A stretch of 64,000 nt of DNA from CADEEN01 sp963738425 (GCA_963738425.1 CAVTWT010000030.1:124001-188000); one strand, 5' to 3'. Positions 48,324 through 58,629 are shown, counted from the stretch's first letter. Numbers and translations are program-made. The notes: generated by a model not told the origin, from the letters alone.

Positions 48324-49377
48324 CCTGATTAGCGAGCAACCTCAGCAGGCTCACGTGGCGAGCCTATTGAGACCGAGGATGGCCGCATCCGACCTGGAGG
48401 CGTGCCATGAAGATGAACCGAGTGCAGTTTCAAGCTGGCCTTTCGATGCCTGAGTTCTTCGAACGCTATGGAACCGAAGCGAAGTGCCGCCAGGCGCTGG
48501 CGGCGGCGCGCTGGCCGAACGGGTTTGTCTGCCCGGGCTGTGGCGGCGCGGCGCGCACCAGCTACGAGCGCGCTGGGCTGGCCTACTGGCAGTGCGGCTG
48601 TTGCCAGCACCAGACCAGCCTGATCAGCGGCACCATCTTCGAGGCCAGCAAGCTGCCGCTGTTGCGCTGGTTCCTGGCCCTGCAGTTGCTCAGCCAGTCC
48701 AAGAACAACGTCTCGGCGTTGGAGCTGCGGCGCCAGCTCGGCGTGAGCTACCGCAGCGCCTGGCTGATGAAGCACAAGATTCTGGAGGCCATGCGCCTGG
48801 CCGAGCAGGACCGGCGGCTGGACGGCCGCGTGGAGATCGACGACGCCTACCTCGGCGGCGAGTTCAGCGGCGGCAGCACCGGCCGCGGCGCCGACAACAA
48901 GGTGCCCTTCGTGGCGGCCGTGCAAACCACCGCTGCCGGCCATCCGGTGTACACCTGCCTGCAGCCGCAGCCGCCCACCAGCCAGGCCATGGTCGAATTC
49001 GCCGACGCTCACCTGGGTGCTTCCACCGTGGTTGTCTCCGATGGGCTGCGCTGCTTCATGGCTGTCACGCAGCGCGGCATCCGGCACGAGCGCACCTTGG
49101 TGCGTCCCAACGTGCATGGCAGGGCCGCTTGCGTCAAGCTGGCGCAGTTCAGGGCCGTCAACACCCTGCTGGGCAACCTGAAGAACGCCATCAACGGCAC
49201 CTACCACGCCTTCAACTTCGCCAAGTACGCTCACCGCTACCTCGCCGAGTTCCAGTTCCGCTTCAACCGCCGCTTCGACATGACAACTATCCTCAACAGC
49301 CTGCTCGCCAGCCTCCTTGCCGCACCGCCGTCGCCAGAGCTTTGGCTGCGGACTGCTGAGGTTGCTCGCTAATCAGG
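48324..49377 (+). mobile_element. IS1595-family insertion sequence (ISXO2-like), intact
   Basis: This is a 1054-bp element with perfect 25-bp terminal inverted repeats (48324-48348 and 49353-49377, starting CCTGATTAGCGAGC). It is flanked by perfect 8-bp duplications TGATCGCA (48316-48323 and 49378-49385), as expected of IS1595. One transposase gene fills it, and its stop codon lies inside the right repeat. It split the roughly 41-bp divergent gap between dacB and tsaB. Confidence 0.95.
48407..49372 (+). CDS. IS1595-family (ISXO2-like) transposase
   Basis: This 321-aa protein has an N-terminal zinc ribbon (CPGCGG...QCGCCQ) and a DDE-type core with EIDDAYLGGEF, VVSDGLRCF and the C-terminal NGTYHAFNFAKYAHRYLAEFQFRFNRRF. 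ATG 48407 follows GGAGG. The gene is full length and appears functional. Confidence 0.95.
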   Translation: MKMNRVQFQAGLSMPEFFERYGTEAKCRQALAAARWPNGFVCPGCGGAARTSYERAGLAYWQCGCCQHQTSLISGTIFEASKLPLLRWFLALQLLSQSKNNVSALELRRQLGVSYRSAWLMKHKILEAMRLAEQDRRLDGRVEIDDAYLGGEFSGGSTGRGADNKVPFVAAVQTTAAGHPVYTCLQPQPPTSQAMVEFADAHLGASTVVVSDGLRCFMAVTQRGIRHERTLVRPNVHGRAACVKLAQFRAVNTLLGNLKNAINGTYHAFNFAKYAHRYLAEFQFRFNRRFDMTTILNSLLASLLAAPPSPELWLRTAEVAR

Positions 49378-49409
49378 TGATCGCATGGGGCCGCGCATAC
49401 ACTGACCGC

Positions 49410-50126
49410 ATGAGTTCGCCGCGCCTGCTCGCCATCGACACCGCGACCGATCAGCTCGCGGTGGCGGTCGTGGCCGGCGAACGCGAGTTTTGTGCACAGG
49501 AAGCCGGCGGCGCGCGCGCGTCGCAGCGTCTGTTGCCGCTGGTCTTCGAGTTGCTGAACGCGGCCGGGTTGCAGGCCGCGCAGCTCGACGCCGTGGCCTT
49601 CGGGCGCGGCCCCGGCGCGTTCACCGGTTTGCGAACGGCGACCTCGGTGGCGCAGGGCCTGGCCCTGGGCATCGGCTGCCCCGTGCTGCCGATCGACAGC
49701 CTGATGATCGTTGCCGAAGACGCGCGCTTGCGTCACGGCGTCGGCGAGCTCTGGGTGGCGATGGATGCGCGCATGAGCGAGGTCTATGCCGGCGCGTTCC
49801 GCTTCGAGCACGGGCGCTGGCAGGTGCAGCGCGAGGGCGCGCTGTTCACGTTGCCGGCGCTGCAGGCGCAGTGGCAGGCCCATCCGCCGCAAGCCGTGGC
49901 CGGGTCGGCGGTGGCGGCTTTCGGTGACCAGCTGCCCTGCGGCGACGCACTGCGCTTCGGCGATGCAGATGCCGACCGTGCCGCATCGTTGGCACGGCTT
50001 GCGCGCGCGGCATGGGCGCAAGGCGCCGCGATCGACGCTGCCCAGGCGCTGCCGCTGTACCTGCGCGACAAGGTGGCGATGACGACGGCCGAGCGCAACG
50101 CGGCGCGCTCGGCCGCAACACAATGA
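49410..50126 (+). CDS. tsaB: tRNA threonylcarbamoyladenosine biosynthesis protein TsaB
   Basis: This 238-aa actin-like-fold protein scaffolds TsaD/TsaE in t6A formation. It shows LLAIDTATDQLAVAV, the TsaB signature GRGPGAFTGLRTATSVAQGLA and ELWVAMDARMSEVY. ATG 49410 was chosen; the open frame upstream runs into the insertion sequence. A -10-like TACACT (49398-49403) ends 6 bases before the ATG, with no ribosome-binding site, so the message may be leaderless. rimI follows, as in most relatives. Confidence 0.93.
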   Translation: MSSPRLLAIDTATDQLAVAVVAGEREFCAQEAGGARASQRLLPLVFELLNAAGLQAAQLDAVAFGRGPGAFTGLRTATSVAQGLALGIGCPVLPIDSLMIVAEDARLRHGVGELWVAMDARMSEVYAGAFRFEHGRWQVQREGALFTLPALQAQWQAHPPQAVAGSAVAAFGDQLPCGDALRFGDADADRAASLARLARAAWAQGAAIDAAQALPLYLRDKVAMTTAERNAARSAATQ

Positions 50127-50244
50127 GTGCGCGGGCCGTGCGCCGGGCCGCTCCCAAGCCGGTCCGCGCTACCCCCAGGGCCACGAAGGGGCCCCTTTGG
50201 GTGCCTAGGGGTGGTTCGATGTCCTCGTCGAACCGGGGGCGCCA

Positions 50245-50730
50245 GTGAGTGCACTGCCGCAAGCGCCTGCGTTGCACCGCGTGCCGATGCACCTGGCGCA
50301 TTTGCCGGCGGTGCTGGCGATCGAGCAGGTGGTCTATCCGTTTCCATGGACACACGGCAACTTCGTCGACTCGCTGGCCGCCGGCCACACGGCGCAGGTG
50401 CTGCGAACCGCCGACGGCACGCTGGCCGCCTACATCGTGGCGATGGCGGGTGTGCAGGAGATGCACCTGCTCAACCTCACCGTGTCGCCGCCGTGGCAAC
50501 GGCGCGGCCTCGCCTGCGGCTTGCTCGATGCCTTGGTGGCGCAATGCCGCCGTGAGCGCAGCGAAGCGCTGTGGCTCGAAGTGCGGCCCAGCAACCAGCG
50601 CGCACGCGAGGTCTATGTGCGCTACGGCTTCAAGGAAGTGGGCTTGCGCCGCGGCTACTACCCGGCGGCCGGCGGCCAGCGCGAAGACGCGTGCGTGATG
50701 CGCCTGTCGATCGAGGGAGTGCTGTCGTGA
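50245..50730 (+). CDS. rimI: Ribosomal-protein-alanine N-acetyltransferase
   Basis: This 161-aa GNAT acetyltransferase modifies the N-terminus of ribosomal protein S18. It shows the acetyl-CoA loop VSPPWQRRGLACGLLDAL and the C-terminal NQRAREVYVRYGFKEVGLRRGYYP. The start is probably the GTG at 50245 (MSALPQAP). The 118-base gap after tsaB is a GC-rich hairpin-bearing stretch with no gene. It overlaps the glycosylase gene by GTGA. Confidence 0.88.
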   Translation: MSALPQAPALHRVPMHLAHLPAVLAIEQVVYPFPWTHGNFVDSLAAGHTAQVLRTADGTLAAYIVAMAGVQEMHLLNLTVSPPWQRRGLACGLLDALVAQCRRERSEALWLEVRPSNQRAREVYVRYGFKEVGLRRGYYPAAGGQREDACVMRLSIEGVLS

Positions 50731-51551
50731 CGTCGCGGTGGACCGAGCGCCAGCGCGAGATGCTGGGTGCGATGGGCGTGCGTGTTTTCGAGGCGCCGAG
50801 CGAACCCCCAGCCGTTCGGGCTGAGCTTGTCCATGGGCTTCGACAAGCTCAGCCCGAACGGGCGTATTCCGATCATCCTGAGCCTGTCCTTCAACCGGCT
50901 CAGGATGATCGGCCCCTTCGACAAGCTCAGGGTGAACGGGTTGCACAGGACGAGCAGCGCGCCGACATCGCCACCCTCGACTGGCCCGCGCTGCGCACTG
51001 CGGTGAGCCAATGCCGCGCCTGCGGGCTCTGCGAGTCGCGCACGCAGACCGTGTTTGGCGTCGGCCACGAATCCGCGCGACTGATGATCATCGGCGAGGC
51101 GCCGGGGGAAAACGAAGACCTGCAGGGCGAGCCGTTCGTTGGCCAGTCCGGCAAGCTGCTCGACAACATGCTCAAAGCCATCGGCCTGGCGCGCCATGCG
51201 GCGACGCCCGAGCAAAGCGTCTTCATCTGCAACACGGTCAAGTGCCGGCCGCCGCGCAACCGCAACCCCGATCCAGCCGAGATCGCGCGCTGTGCGCCGT
51301 ACCTCGAGCGCCAGATCGCGCTCGTGCAGCCGAAGCTGCTGCTGGCGATGGGCAAGTTTGCCGTGCAGGCACTGCTCGGCACCGACGAGGCCATCGGCAA
51401 ACTGCGCGGCCGTGTGCATGACCGGCGCGGCGTGCCGGTGGTCGTCACCTACCACCCGGCCTACCTGCTGCGCACGCTGGCCGACAAGGCGCGGGCCTGG
51501 GACGACTTGTGCCTGGTGGCGTCGGTGCTGGAGTTGCCTGCTTCGCCATGA
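50727..51551 (+). CDS. Family-4 uracil-DNA glycosylase with a repeat-encoded insertion
   Basis: This 274-aa Fe-S enzyme removes uracil from DNA. The cluster Cys are in CRACGLC and ICNTVKCRPPRNRNP...ARC, motif A is GEAPGENED and motif B HPAYLLR. GTG 50727 overlaps the rimI stop. Residues about 28-71 (AELVHGLRQAQPERAYSDHPEP and on) are encoded by a palindromic REP-type element and lie between the N-terminal helix and the first Cys pair. The core is intact, so the enzyme should be active. Confidence 0.92.
   Translation: MTSRWTERQREMLGAMGVRVFEAPSEPPAVRAELVHGLRQAQPERAYSDHPEPVLQPAQDDRPLRQAQGERVAQDEQRADIATLDWPALRTAVSQCRACGLCESRTQTVFGVGHESARLMIIGEAPGENEDLQGEPFVGQSGKLLDNMLKAIGLARHAATPEQSVFICNTVKCRPPRNRNPDPAEIARCAPYLERQIALVQPKLLLAMGKFAVQALLGTDEAIGKLRGRVHDRRGVPVVVTYHPAYLLRTLADKARAWDDLCLVASVLELPASP
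50812..50940. repeat. Palindromic REP-type element read in frame within the glycosylase gene
   Basis: A perfect 20-bp stem (50812-50831 with 50842-50861, beginning CCGTTCGGGCTGAGCTTGTC) is followed by a 16-bp stem (50869-50884 with 50897-50912, CCGATCATCCTGAGCC) and a further partial unit, CGACAAGCTCAGGGTGAACG, near 50918-50937. It is of the common betaproteobacterial type (from memory). It has no stop codon in the glycosylase frame. Confidence 0.85.
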
Positions 51552-53596
51552 CCTCCAGCAGCGTGCCGCCTTTCACCGCCACGCAGCCGCTGGTCAGCGA
51601 GCACGCCAGCCTGCTGCGCCTGGTGGCCAACAGCGTGCCGGCGCTGATGGCGTTCTACGACTCGGACACTTTCCGCTGCCTGTTCGCCAACGCCGGTTAC
51701 GCGCGCACTTTCGGCTTCGACGAGCAGTCGATCGTCGGCCGTTCGCTCGAAGAGATCATCGGCCCCGAAGCGATGCGCGTCATCGAGCCGCACATCGCCG
51801 TGCTGCGCCAGCAGCGGCGCAGCACGCGCTACGAGCGCCAGCTCGACACGCCGCAAGGACCGCGCTGGCTCGACGTGCAGTTGCTGCCGCACCTGGCGGC
51901 CGACGGCGAGCTCGACGGCGCCTTCGTGCTGATCAACGACATCACGCCGCGCCGCGAGGCCGAGCTGGCGCTGCGCCAGTCGGAAGAGCGCCTGTCCAAG
52001 TTCATGGAAGCCAGCGTCGAAGGCATCGTCTTCCACCACGACGGCATCATCACCGACGCCAACCTGCCGGTGCAGCGGCTCATCGGCTACAGCCTGCCCG
52101 AGCTGCTGGGCCGCAAGACCCTGGACTTCATCGCCCCCGACCAGGTGCCGCGGGCGATGGAGATGGTGGCCAAGCGCGCCGAGCTGTCCTACGAGAGCGC
52201 GCTGGTTCACCGCGACGGCACCCGCATCCCGGTCGAGTTCATCGTCCGCATGGCCGAGCGCGACGGCCAGGCGCTGCGCATGGTGATCGTGCGCGACCTG
52301 CGCGCCGCGCTGGCGCAGCGCGCGCACATCCATCACCTCGCGCACCACGACCCGCTGACCGATCTGCTCAACCGCCACGCCTTCATGGAGCGGCTGGCCG
52401 AACAGATGTCGGGCAGCCGCGTGAAGGAGAAACAGGGCGCGCTGCTGTTCATCGACCTCGACCACTTCAAGCGCGTCAACGATTCGCTCGGCCATGTGGC
52501 CGGGGACCTGCTGCTGCAGACGCTGGCGCAGCGTCTGGTCGGCCTGCTGCGCAGCAGCGACATCGTGGCCCGCTTCGGCGGCGACGAGTTCGTCGCGCTG
52601 CTGCCGGGCGCGATGCCGCAGGCGCAGGTCGAAGAGGTGGCGGCCAAGCTGCTGACGGCGCTCGGCGAGCCGGTGCTGCTCGAGGGCCGGCCGATCTCGG
52701 TCACGCCGTCGGTGGGCATCGCGCTGTACCCGCAGCACGCCGGCAACGCGGCCGATCTGGTCAAGCATGCCGACGCGGCGATGTACGAAGCCAAGCGCCA
52801 GGGCCGCGCCACGCACCGCTGCTACGACCCGCTGTTCAGCCAGCGCGCGCTGGCGGCGCTGGAGCTGGAAACGCAACTCACCGAGGCCATCGCGCAGCAG
52901 CAGTTCGTGCTGCACTACCAGCCGCAGGTGCGCGCGAGCGATGGCCAGCTCGTCGGCTGCGAGGCCCTGATCCGCTGGCGCCATCCGACGCGCGGCCTGG
53001 TCGAGCCCGATCTGTTCATCCCGCTGGCCGAACAGCAGCGCCTGATCGTGCCGATCGGCGAGTGGGTGCTGCGAGAGGCCACGCGTGCCGCGCGGCGCTG
53101 GCGCGACGCCGGGCGCGAGCTGCCGGTGAGCGTCAATCTGTCGCTGCTGCAGCTGCGCGATCCGCGTTTTGCCGAGCACATGAAAGCGGCCCTGGCCGAT
53201 GCCGGCGTGCCCGGCCGCCTGCTCGAAGTCGAGATCACCGAGCGCATGCTGATGGACGACGTCGATGCGGCGCGGGCCACGCTGTCCGAGCTGCGGGCGA
53301 TGGGCGTGCGCGTGGCGATCGATGACTTCGGCACCGGCTATTCGTCGCTCGGCACGCTCCACCAGCTGCCGATCGACCGCATCAAGATCGACCGCAGCTT
53401 CGTGCGCGGTTTGCCGCAGCATGTCGGCCATGCCGCGATCGCACGCGCGATCGTCACGCTCGCCGCCAGCCTCGGCCTCGAGGTCATCGCCGAAGGCGTC
53501 GAGACCGAAGCCCAGCGCGACTTTCTCGTCGGCCTCGGCTGCCCGCAACTGCAGGGCCTGCTGTTCGGCGCACCCACCGAGGGCGCGCCTTTTTGA
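51548..53596 (+). CDS. PAS-PAS-GGDEF-EAL cyclic-di-GMP signalling protein
   Basis: This 682-aa protein is cytoplasmic, with no TM segments. Two PAS domains (about residues 15-135 and 145-260) precede a GGDEF domain with RFGGDEFVALL near residue 345, so diguanylate cyclase activity is possible. An EAL domain follows with CEALIRWRHP near 475, EITERML, DDFGTGYSS and IKIDRSFV, all consistent with active phosphodiesterase. ATG 51548 overlaps the glycosylase stop. The net activity cannot be told from sequence. Confidence 0.93.
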   Translation: MTSSSVPPFTATQPLVSEHASLLRLVANSVPALMAFYDSDTFRCLFANAGYARTFGFDEQSIVGRSLEEIIGPEAMRVIEPHIAVLRQQRRSTRYERQLDTPQGPRWLDVQLLPHLAADGELDGAFVLINDITPRREAELALRQSEERLSKFMEASVEGIVFHHDGIITDANLPVQRLIGYSLPELLGRKTLDFIAPDQVPRAMEMVAKRAELSYESALVHRDGTRIPVEFIVRMAERDGQALRMVIVRDLRAALAQRAHIHHLAHHDPLTDLLNRHAFMERLAEQMSGSRVKEKQGALLFIDLDHFKRVNDSLGHVAGDLLLQTLAQRLVGLLRSSDIVARFGGDEFVALLPGAMPQAQVEEVAAKLLTALGEPVLLEGRPISVTPSVGIALYPQHAGNAADLVKHADAAMYEAKRQGRATHRCYDPLFSQRALAALELETQLTEAIAQQQFVLHYQPQVRASDGQLVGCEALIRWRHPTRGLVEPDLFIPLAEQQRLIVPIGEWVLREATRAARRWRDAGRELPVSVNLSLLQLRDPRFAEHMKAALADAGVPGRLLEVEITERMLMDDVDAARATLSELRAMGVRVAIDDFGTGYSSLGTLHQLPIDRIKIDRSFVRGLPQHVGHAAIARAIVTLAASLGLEVIAEGVETEAQRDFLVGLGCPQLQGLLFGAPTEGAPF

Positions 53597-54501
53597 GCCC
53601 GAGCACAGGTCCGTTCACCACCGGCGAGCGGCGTCTCGCCATCACGCTGCTGTTCATCGCGCCCGCTTTATGGAGCGTGAACTACCTGGTCGCCCGTTGG
53701 GCGCCCGGCGTGATCGCGCCGCACATGCTGGCGCTCGGCCGCTGGGCGATCGCCGCAGTGCTGCTCGGTATGTTCTGCTGGCGCGAGATCGTCGCCAAGC
53801 GCGCCCACATCCGCGCCGAGGCCTGGCACTTCATCGTCCTCGGCGCGCTCGGCATGTGGGTCTGCGGCGCTTTTGTCTATGTCGGCGGGCGCAGCACCAC
53901 GGCCGTCAACATCGGCCTCATCTACGCCGGCTCGCCGGTGCTGATTGCGCTGGCCTCGGCGCTCTGGCTCCACGAGCGCTTTGGCATCAAACAGTGGCTC
54001 GGTGTCGCGCTGGCGATCAGCGGCGTGCTGCACATCATCATCAAGGGCGAGTGGCAGGCGCTGGCCGACGTTCGCATCAACGGCGGCGACGCCTGGATCG
54101 CGGTGGCCATGGTCTGCTGGGCGGCGTACTCGCTGCTGCTGCGCGCCTGGCCGTCGGCCTTCAGCGCGCTGGCGCGGCTGACGCTGATCGCCTGCGGCGG
54201 CGTGGTCGTGCTCGTGCCCTTCACCGTGATCGAGGCCGTGTGGTGGTGGCCCTCGACGCTGTCATGGAAGAGTGTGGCCCTGGTGCTGGTGGCGGCGCTG
54301 ATCCCGGGCGCAGCGGCGTATGGCGCCTACTCGCACATGCAGCGCGTGCTCGGCGCGGCGCGCGTGGGCATGGTGTTGTACTTCGGGCCGCTGTACGCGG
54401 CGCTGGCGGCGTGGCTGGTGCTCGGCGAGAGCATCGAGCGATTCCACTTTGTCGGCGCGGTGTTGGTGCTGGCCGGCATCGGTTTGGCGACACGGCGTTA
54501 G
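53593..54501 (+). CDS. EamA/DMT-family transporter
   Basis: This 302-aa inner-membrane protein has ten TM helices in two EamA repeats (ITLLFIAPALWSVNYLVARW at the start, ALIPGAAAYGAYSHMQRVLG and IERFHFVGAVLVLAGIG at the end). It is a metabolite exporter of unknown substrate. The likely start is a TTG overlapping the previous stop; the first hydrophobic helix begins at about residue 13, so a slightly later start is unlikely. Confidence 0.85.
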   Translation: MSPSTGPFTTGERRLAITLLFIAPALWSVNYLVARWAPGVIAPHMLALGRWAIAAVLLGMFCWREIVAKRAHIRAEAWHFIVLGALGMWVCGAFVYVGGRSTTAVNIGLIYAGSPVLIALASALWLHERFGIKQWLGVALAISGVLHIIIKGEWQALADVRINGGDAWIAVAMVCWAAYSLLLRAWPSAFSALARLTLIACGGVVVLVPFTVIEAVWWWPSTLSWKSVALVLVAALIPGAAAYGAYSHMQRVLGAARVGMVLYFGPLYAALAAWLVLGESIERFHFVGAVLVLAGIGLATRR

Positions 54502-54532
54502 AGTCTCCGAATCACCCGCACCGAGGTCCGAC

Positions 54533-54940
54533 ATGACGTCACGCGCGCAACGCAAACTCGCTCAACAAGCCCTCGGCCTGTCGATGGCCGTGCCGCAGGT
54601 CATTGCGCACCGCGTCGGCCGCATGGCCACGGCGGGGCCGAATCCGAGCGCGCGCGACCGCAAGGAGTTCAAGCAGATGGGCGCGGAGAAGACGGCCGCG
54701 TTCTACGAGTCGTGGGCCGCCATGGGCATGGCGGCGATGAAGGCGCAGCAGCAGATGACCGCGGCGATGTGGCGTACCGCGGCCACGGCCCCTTGGACCC
54801 TGGGGCGGCCCGGTTCTTTGCTGCCGACCAGCAACACGCTGGCCAGGCACGCGCTTCAGGTCTTGAGCCAGGGCGTGGCGCCGGTGCACCGGCGTGCGGT
54901 GAGCAACGCCAAGCGGCTCGGCCGCATCAAGAAGAAGTAG
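54533..54940 (+). CDS. Phasin-like polyhydroxyalkanoate granule-associated protein
   Basis: This 135-aa helical protein carries the segment AGPNPSARDRKEFKQMGAEKTAAF, which I recognise from a short Burkholderiales phasin-like family, and a Lys/Arg-rich tail (NAKRLGRIKKK). Part of a GC repeat (CTGGGGCGGCCCGG near 54800) is read through in the middle. It probably coats storage-polymer granules. The following minus-strand lipase-like gene could be functionally linked. Confidence 0.7.
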   Translation: MTSRAQRKLAQQALGLSMAVPQVIAHRVGRMATAGPNPSARDRKEFKQMGAEKTAAFYESWAAMGMAAMKAQQQMTAAMWRTAATAPWTLGRPGSLLPTSNTLARHALQVLSQGVAPVHRRAVSNAKRLGRIKKK

Positions 54941-54944
54941 CGCT

Positions 54945-56144
54945 TCAGCGCAGCCAGTTTCGCAGCGCGTCGAACACCTCGGGGCTCGACAGCAGGTCGA
55001 GGTGATTCGTCTGCTGCACCACCACCTGGTGCTCGCGGTCGAAGGCCAGGCGACGCGCCGGCTCGCGGTGCTGGCCGAGCGCACTGGCCACTGGCACCAG
55101 GCCGTCGCCGAGCAGGTGCTCCTTCACGCTGCCGCCGGCCGGGCCGAGGCTCGCCGCCACGGCATAACAGCGCGCGCTGCCCGGCAGCGGCACGGCATCC
55201 GGCCGCTGCGTGCCGTCGCCGCTGCTGACGATGTTGCCGTGGCGCAGGTCATTGATGCCGGCGCTGCGCATCTGGCCCAACCGGGCCAGCGGCGCGGCAT
55301 AGGGCGCGGCGCCGAGCAGCACGTCGACGCCGTGGCCTGCGCTTTCGAGCGGCGCACCCTGGTGCGGCGTGCCCAGGCAGACCAGGTCGTTGACACGCGC
55401 TGTCCAGCGCAGGCCGCCGCGCTGGATCAGCACGGCGTGGTGCAGCGCACTGCGCGCCACCAGCCCGCCCATGCTGTGGCCGATCATCGCCATGCGCTCG
55501 ATCGGCACCGGCCAGGCATCGAGCAGGCGCTCCATCTGCTGCGCCAGGATGCGGCCGTTGGTCGAGACCGACAGGCCGCTGTTGTAGTGCAGGTAGACCG
55601 GCGTGTAGCCGGCCTCGCGCGCCAGCTCGGCGCCGTGGTCGTGGCCGTTGCGCTGCCATTGCAGATCGTTCATGCACAGGCCGTGCAACATCACCAGCGG
55701 GCGCGGCCCGGCGTCGCGCAGGCGCAGGCGCATCGCAAAGCGGTCGAGCACGAGCGGCTTGCCCTGGTGGCGAAACGCCATCGTGATCGCCAGCGGGTTG
55801 TCGGTGGCGGCGAGGTGGTCGCCGATGACGCCGTTGAGCGCCGCGATGACGGCTTCGCGCTCGGCCTGCGGCAGGCTGCCCACCCCGGCCGCGCTGAGCG
55901 TCGGGCCGAGCCAGCCGAGCAGCGCATCGACACTGCCGCCAACAATCCGCGTGACGCCGCGCACCGATTTGTAGACGAGGCCGGTGATGCCGGTCGTGCG
56001 CTCGTCGGGTGCCACCGGCACGCCGGGCAAGGACGCGATGCGGGCGTGCATCGCCTCGACGAGGCTGGCGAGGCCCTCGACCGCGTCGGTGGTCAGTTGC
56101 GCCGCGCCGCGCAGGTCGGCGGCTTGCAGGAGGGGCTGGGTCAT
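54945..56144 (-). CDS. Lipase-like alpha/beta hydrolase (PGAP1-like)
   Basis: This 399-aa cytoplasmic protein has no signal. A helical N-terminal region of about 140 residues is followed by an alpha/beta-hydrolase core: oxyanion LVMLHGLCMNDLQW, nucleophile GHSMGGLVARSA near residue 224, and LLGDGLVPVASALGQH with a C-terminal His. ATG 56144 was chosen; the frame stays open far upstream across the promoter region but only as a shadow. It could act on triglyceride or storage polyester, but this is inference. Confidence 0.8.
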   Translation of the reverse strand: MTQPLLQAADLRGAAQLTTDAVEGLASLVEAMHARIASLPGVPVAPDERTTGITGLVYKSVRGVTRIVGGSVDALLGWLGPTLSAAGVGSLPQAEREAVIAALNGVIGDHLAATDNPLAITMAFRHQGKPLVLDRFAMRLRLRDAGPRPLVMLHGLCMNDLQWQRNGHDHGAELAREAGYTPVYLHYNSGLSVSTNGRILAQQMERLLDAWPVPIERMAMIGHSMGGLVARSALHHAVLIQRGGLRWTARVNDLVCLGTPHQGAPLESAGHGVDVLLGAAPYAAPLARLGQMRSAGINDLRHGNIVSSGDGTQRPDAVPLPGSARCYAVAASLGPAGGSVKEHLLGDGLVPVASALGQHREPARRLAFDREHQVVVQQTNHLDLLSSPEVFDALRNWLR

Positions 56145-56261
56145 GGTCAAGTGTGCCAGCAAGGCTGGGGCCTCCTCCGGCGCTCGACCGTTGCCACCGC
56201 CGTGGGGCGGCACGCCCGTCCGGACCGCGGCAGTTTGACCAATATTATTGAAGTTATCAAT

Positions 56262-56291
56262 TTTCAGTAAACAGAGTAATTTCGATATAAA
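56262..56291 (+). promoter_or_regulatory. Promoter of the orphan ATPase gene
   Basis: A -35-like TTTCAG (56262-56267) and a -10 TATAAA (56286-56291) are 18 bases apart within an AT-rich island (56235-56295), rare in this window. The ATG comes 10 bases after the -10, so the message would be almost leaderless. Confidence 0.5.
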
Positions 56292-56300
56292 CTCCGCCGC

Positions 56301-57487
56301 ATGGACCCGGTCCTGAACCCCTTCGCCCCCGGCGCCGGCACGCCGCCGCCGCAACTCGCCGGCCGCGACGACGTGCGCGAGGCAGTGCGCGTGGCCATCG
56401 AGCGCGTGCGCCGCGGCCTGCCGACCAAGAGCGTGCTGATGGTGGGCTTGCGCGGCGTTGGCAAGACCGTGCTGCTCGACCGCATGCGCGACGACGCCGA
56501 AGCCAGCGGCATCCACACCGTGCGCATCGAAGCGCCGGAAGGGCGTTCGCTGCCGGCGCTGCTGGCGCCGCAACTGCGCCAGGCCATGCTGCGCATGAGC
56601 CGCAACAAGAAGGCGCAGGAGGGCGCCAAGCGCGCGCTGCGAGCGCTGGCCGGATTCGCCAAGTCGTTGAAGGTGAAATTCGCCGACATCGAGGTCGGCC
56701 TCGACTTCGACCCCGAGCCCGGTCTGGCCGACAACGGCGACCTCGAACACGACTTGCAAGCCTTGCTCGAAGCGGTCGGCGTGGCGGCGCAGAAAGCCGA
56801 GACCGCACTCGTGCTCTTCATCGACGAGTTGCAGTACGTCGAAGAAGCGGAGCTGGCGGCGTTGATCACCGCGCTGCACCGCTGCGCGCAGCGCCGCGTG
56901 CCGGTGATGCTCGTCGGCGCCGGCCTGCCGCAACTGCGTGGCCACATGGGCAATGCGAAGTCGTATGCCGAACGCTTGTTCGACTTTCCCGAGATCGGCC
57001 CCTTGAACGCGGCCGCAGCGCGCCAGGCCATCACCCAGCCCGTGACCGACCAGGGCATGAAGATCGCTGCCGAGGCGGCCGACATGATCGTTGCCGAGTC
57101 GCAGGGCTACCCGTACTTTCTGCAGGAGTGGGGCAAGCATGCGTGGGACGCGGCCGCGTCGTCACCGATCCGGGTGCAAGACGTCAAGAGCGCCACCGCG
57201 TCGGCGATCGCCGCGCTCGACGAAAGTTTTTTTCGGGTGCGCTTTGATCGCCTCACGCCGGCTGAGAAGAAATACCTGCGCGCGATGGCCGAACTCGGGC
57301 CGGGGCCGCACCGCTCGGGCAGCATTGCCGAGGAACTGAAGCGCGAGGTCACTTCGTTGGGGCCGACACGCAACAAGCTGATTGCCAAGGGCATGATCTG
57401 GAGCCCGAACCACGGCGACACCGCCTTCACCGTGCCGCTGTTCGATCAGTTCATGCGCCGCATCATGCCGGGCGACGGGTGGCAGTG

Positions 57488-57488
<1 letters not shown>
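56301..57488 (+). CDS. Orphan AAA ATPase (Orc1/Cdc6-like ATP-binding protein)
   Basis: This 395-aa protein has Walker A GLRGVGKT near residue 56 and Walker B LVLFIDELQYVEE near residue 177. A sensor-like stretch (VPVMLVGAGLPQL) and a C-terminal winged-helix-like segment (RSGSIAEELKREVTSLGPTRNKLIAKGMI) follow, giving it the AAA plus wHTH architecture of Orc1/Cdc6-like or STAND-type bacterial ATPases. It has no signal or TM segment. Its stop overlaps the oxidoreductase ATG. The role is unknown. Confidence 0.85.
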
Positions 57489-58507
<1,019 letters not shown>

Positions 58508-58629
58508 ATCCAGCTCTTGCTAAAGCGCAAGCGACTGTGCGAGTGGTTGATGTGTTGAAGTGTTATGCGTCAAACTGGTGTTCACGCACAAGTTCGGCTC
58601 TCTCAACGCACGACTGATATCTCATCGCT

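Noticed and set aside
50127..50244. Small coding region or ncRNA between tsaB and rimI
   Set aside because: It contains only GC-rich hairpins of the dispersed-repeat kind; no reading frame with motif or ribosome-binding site was found.
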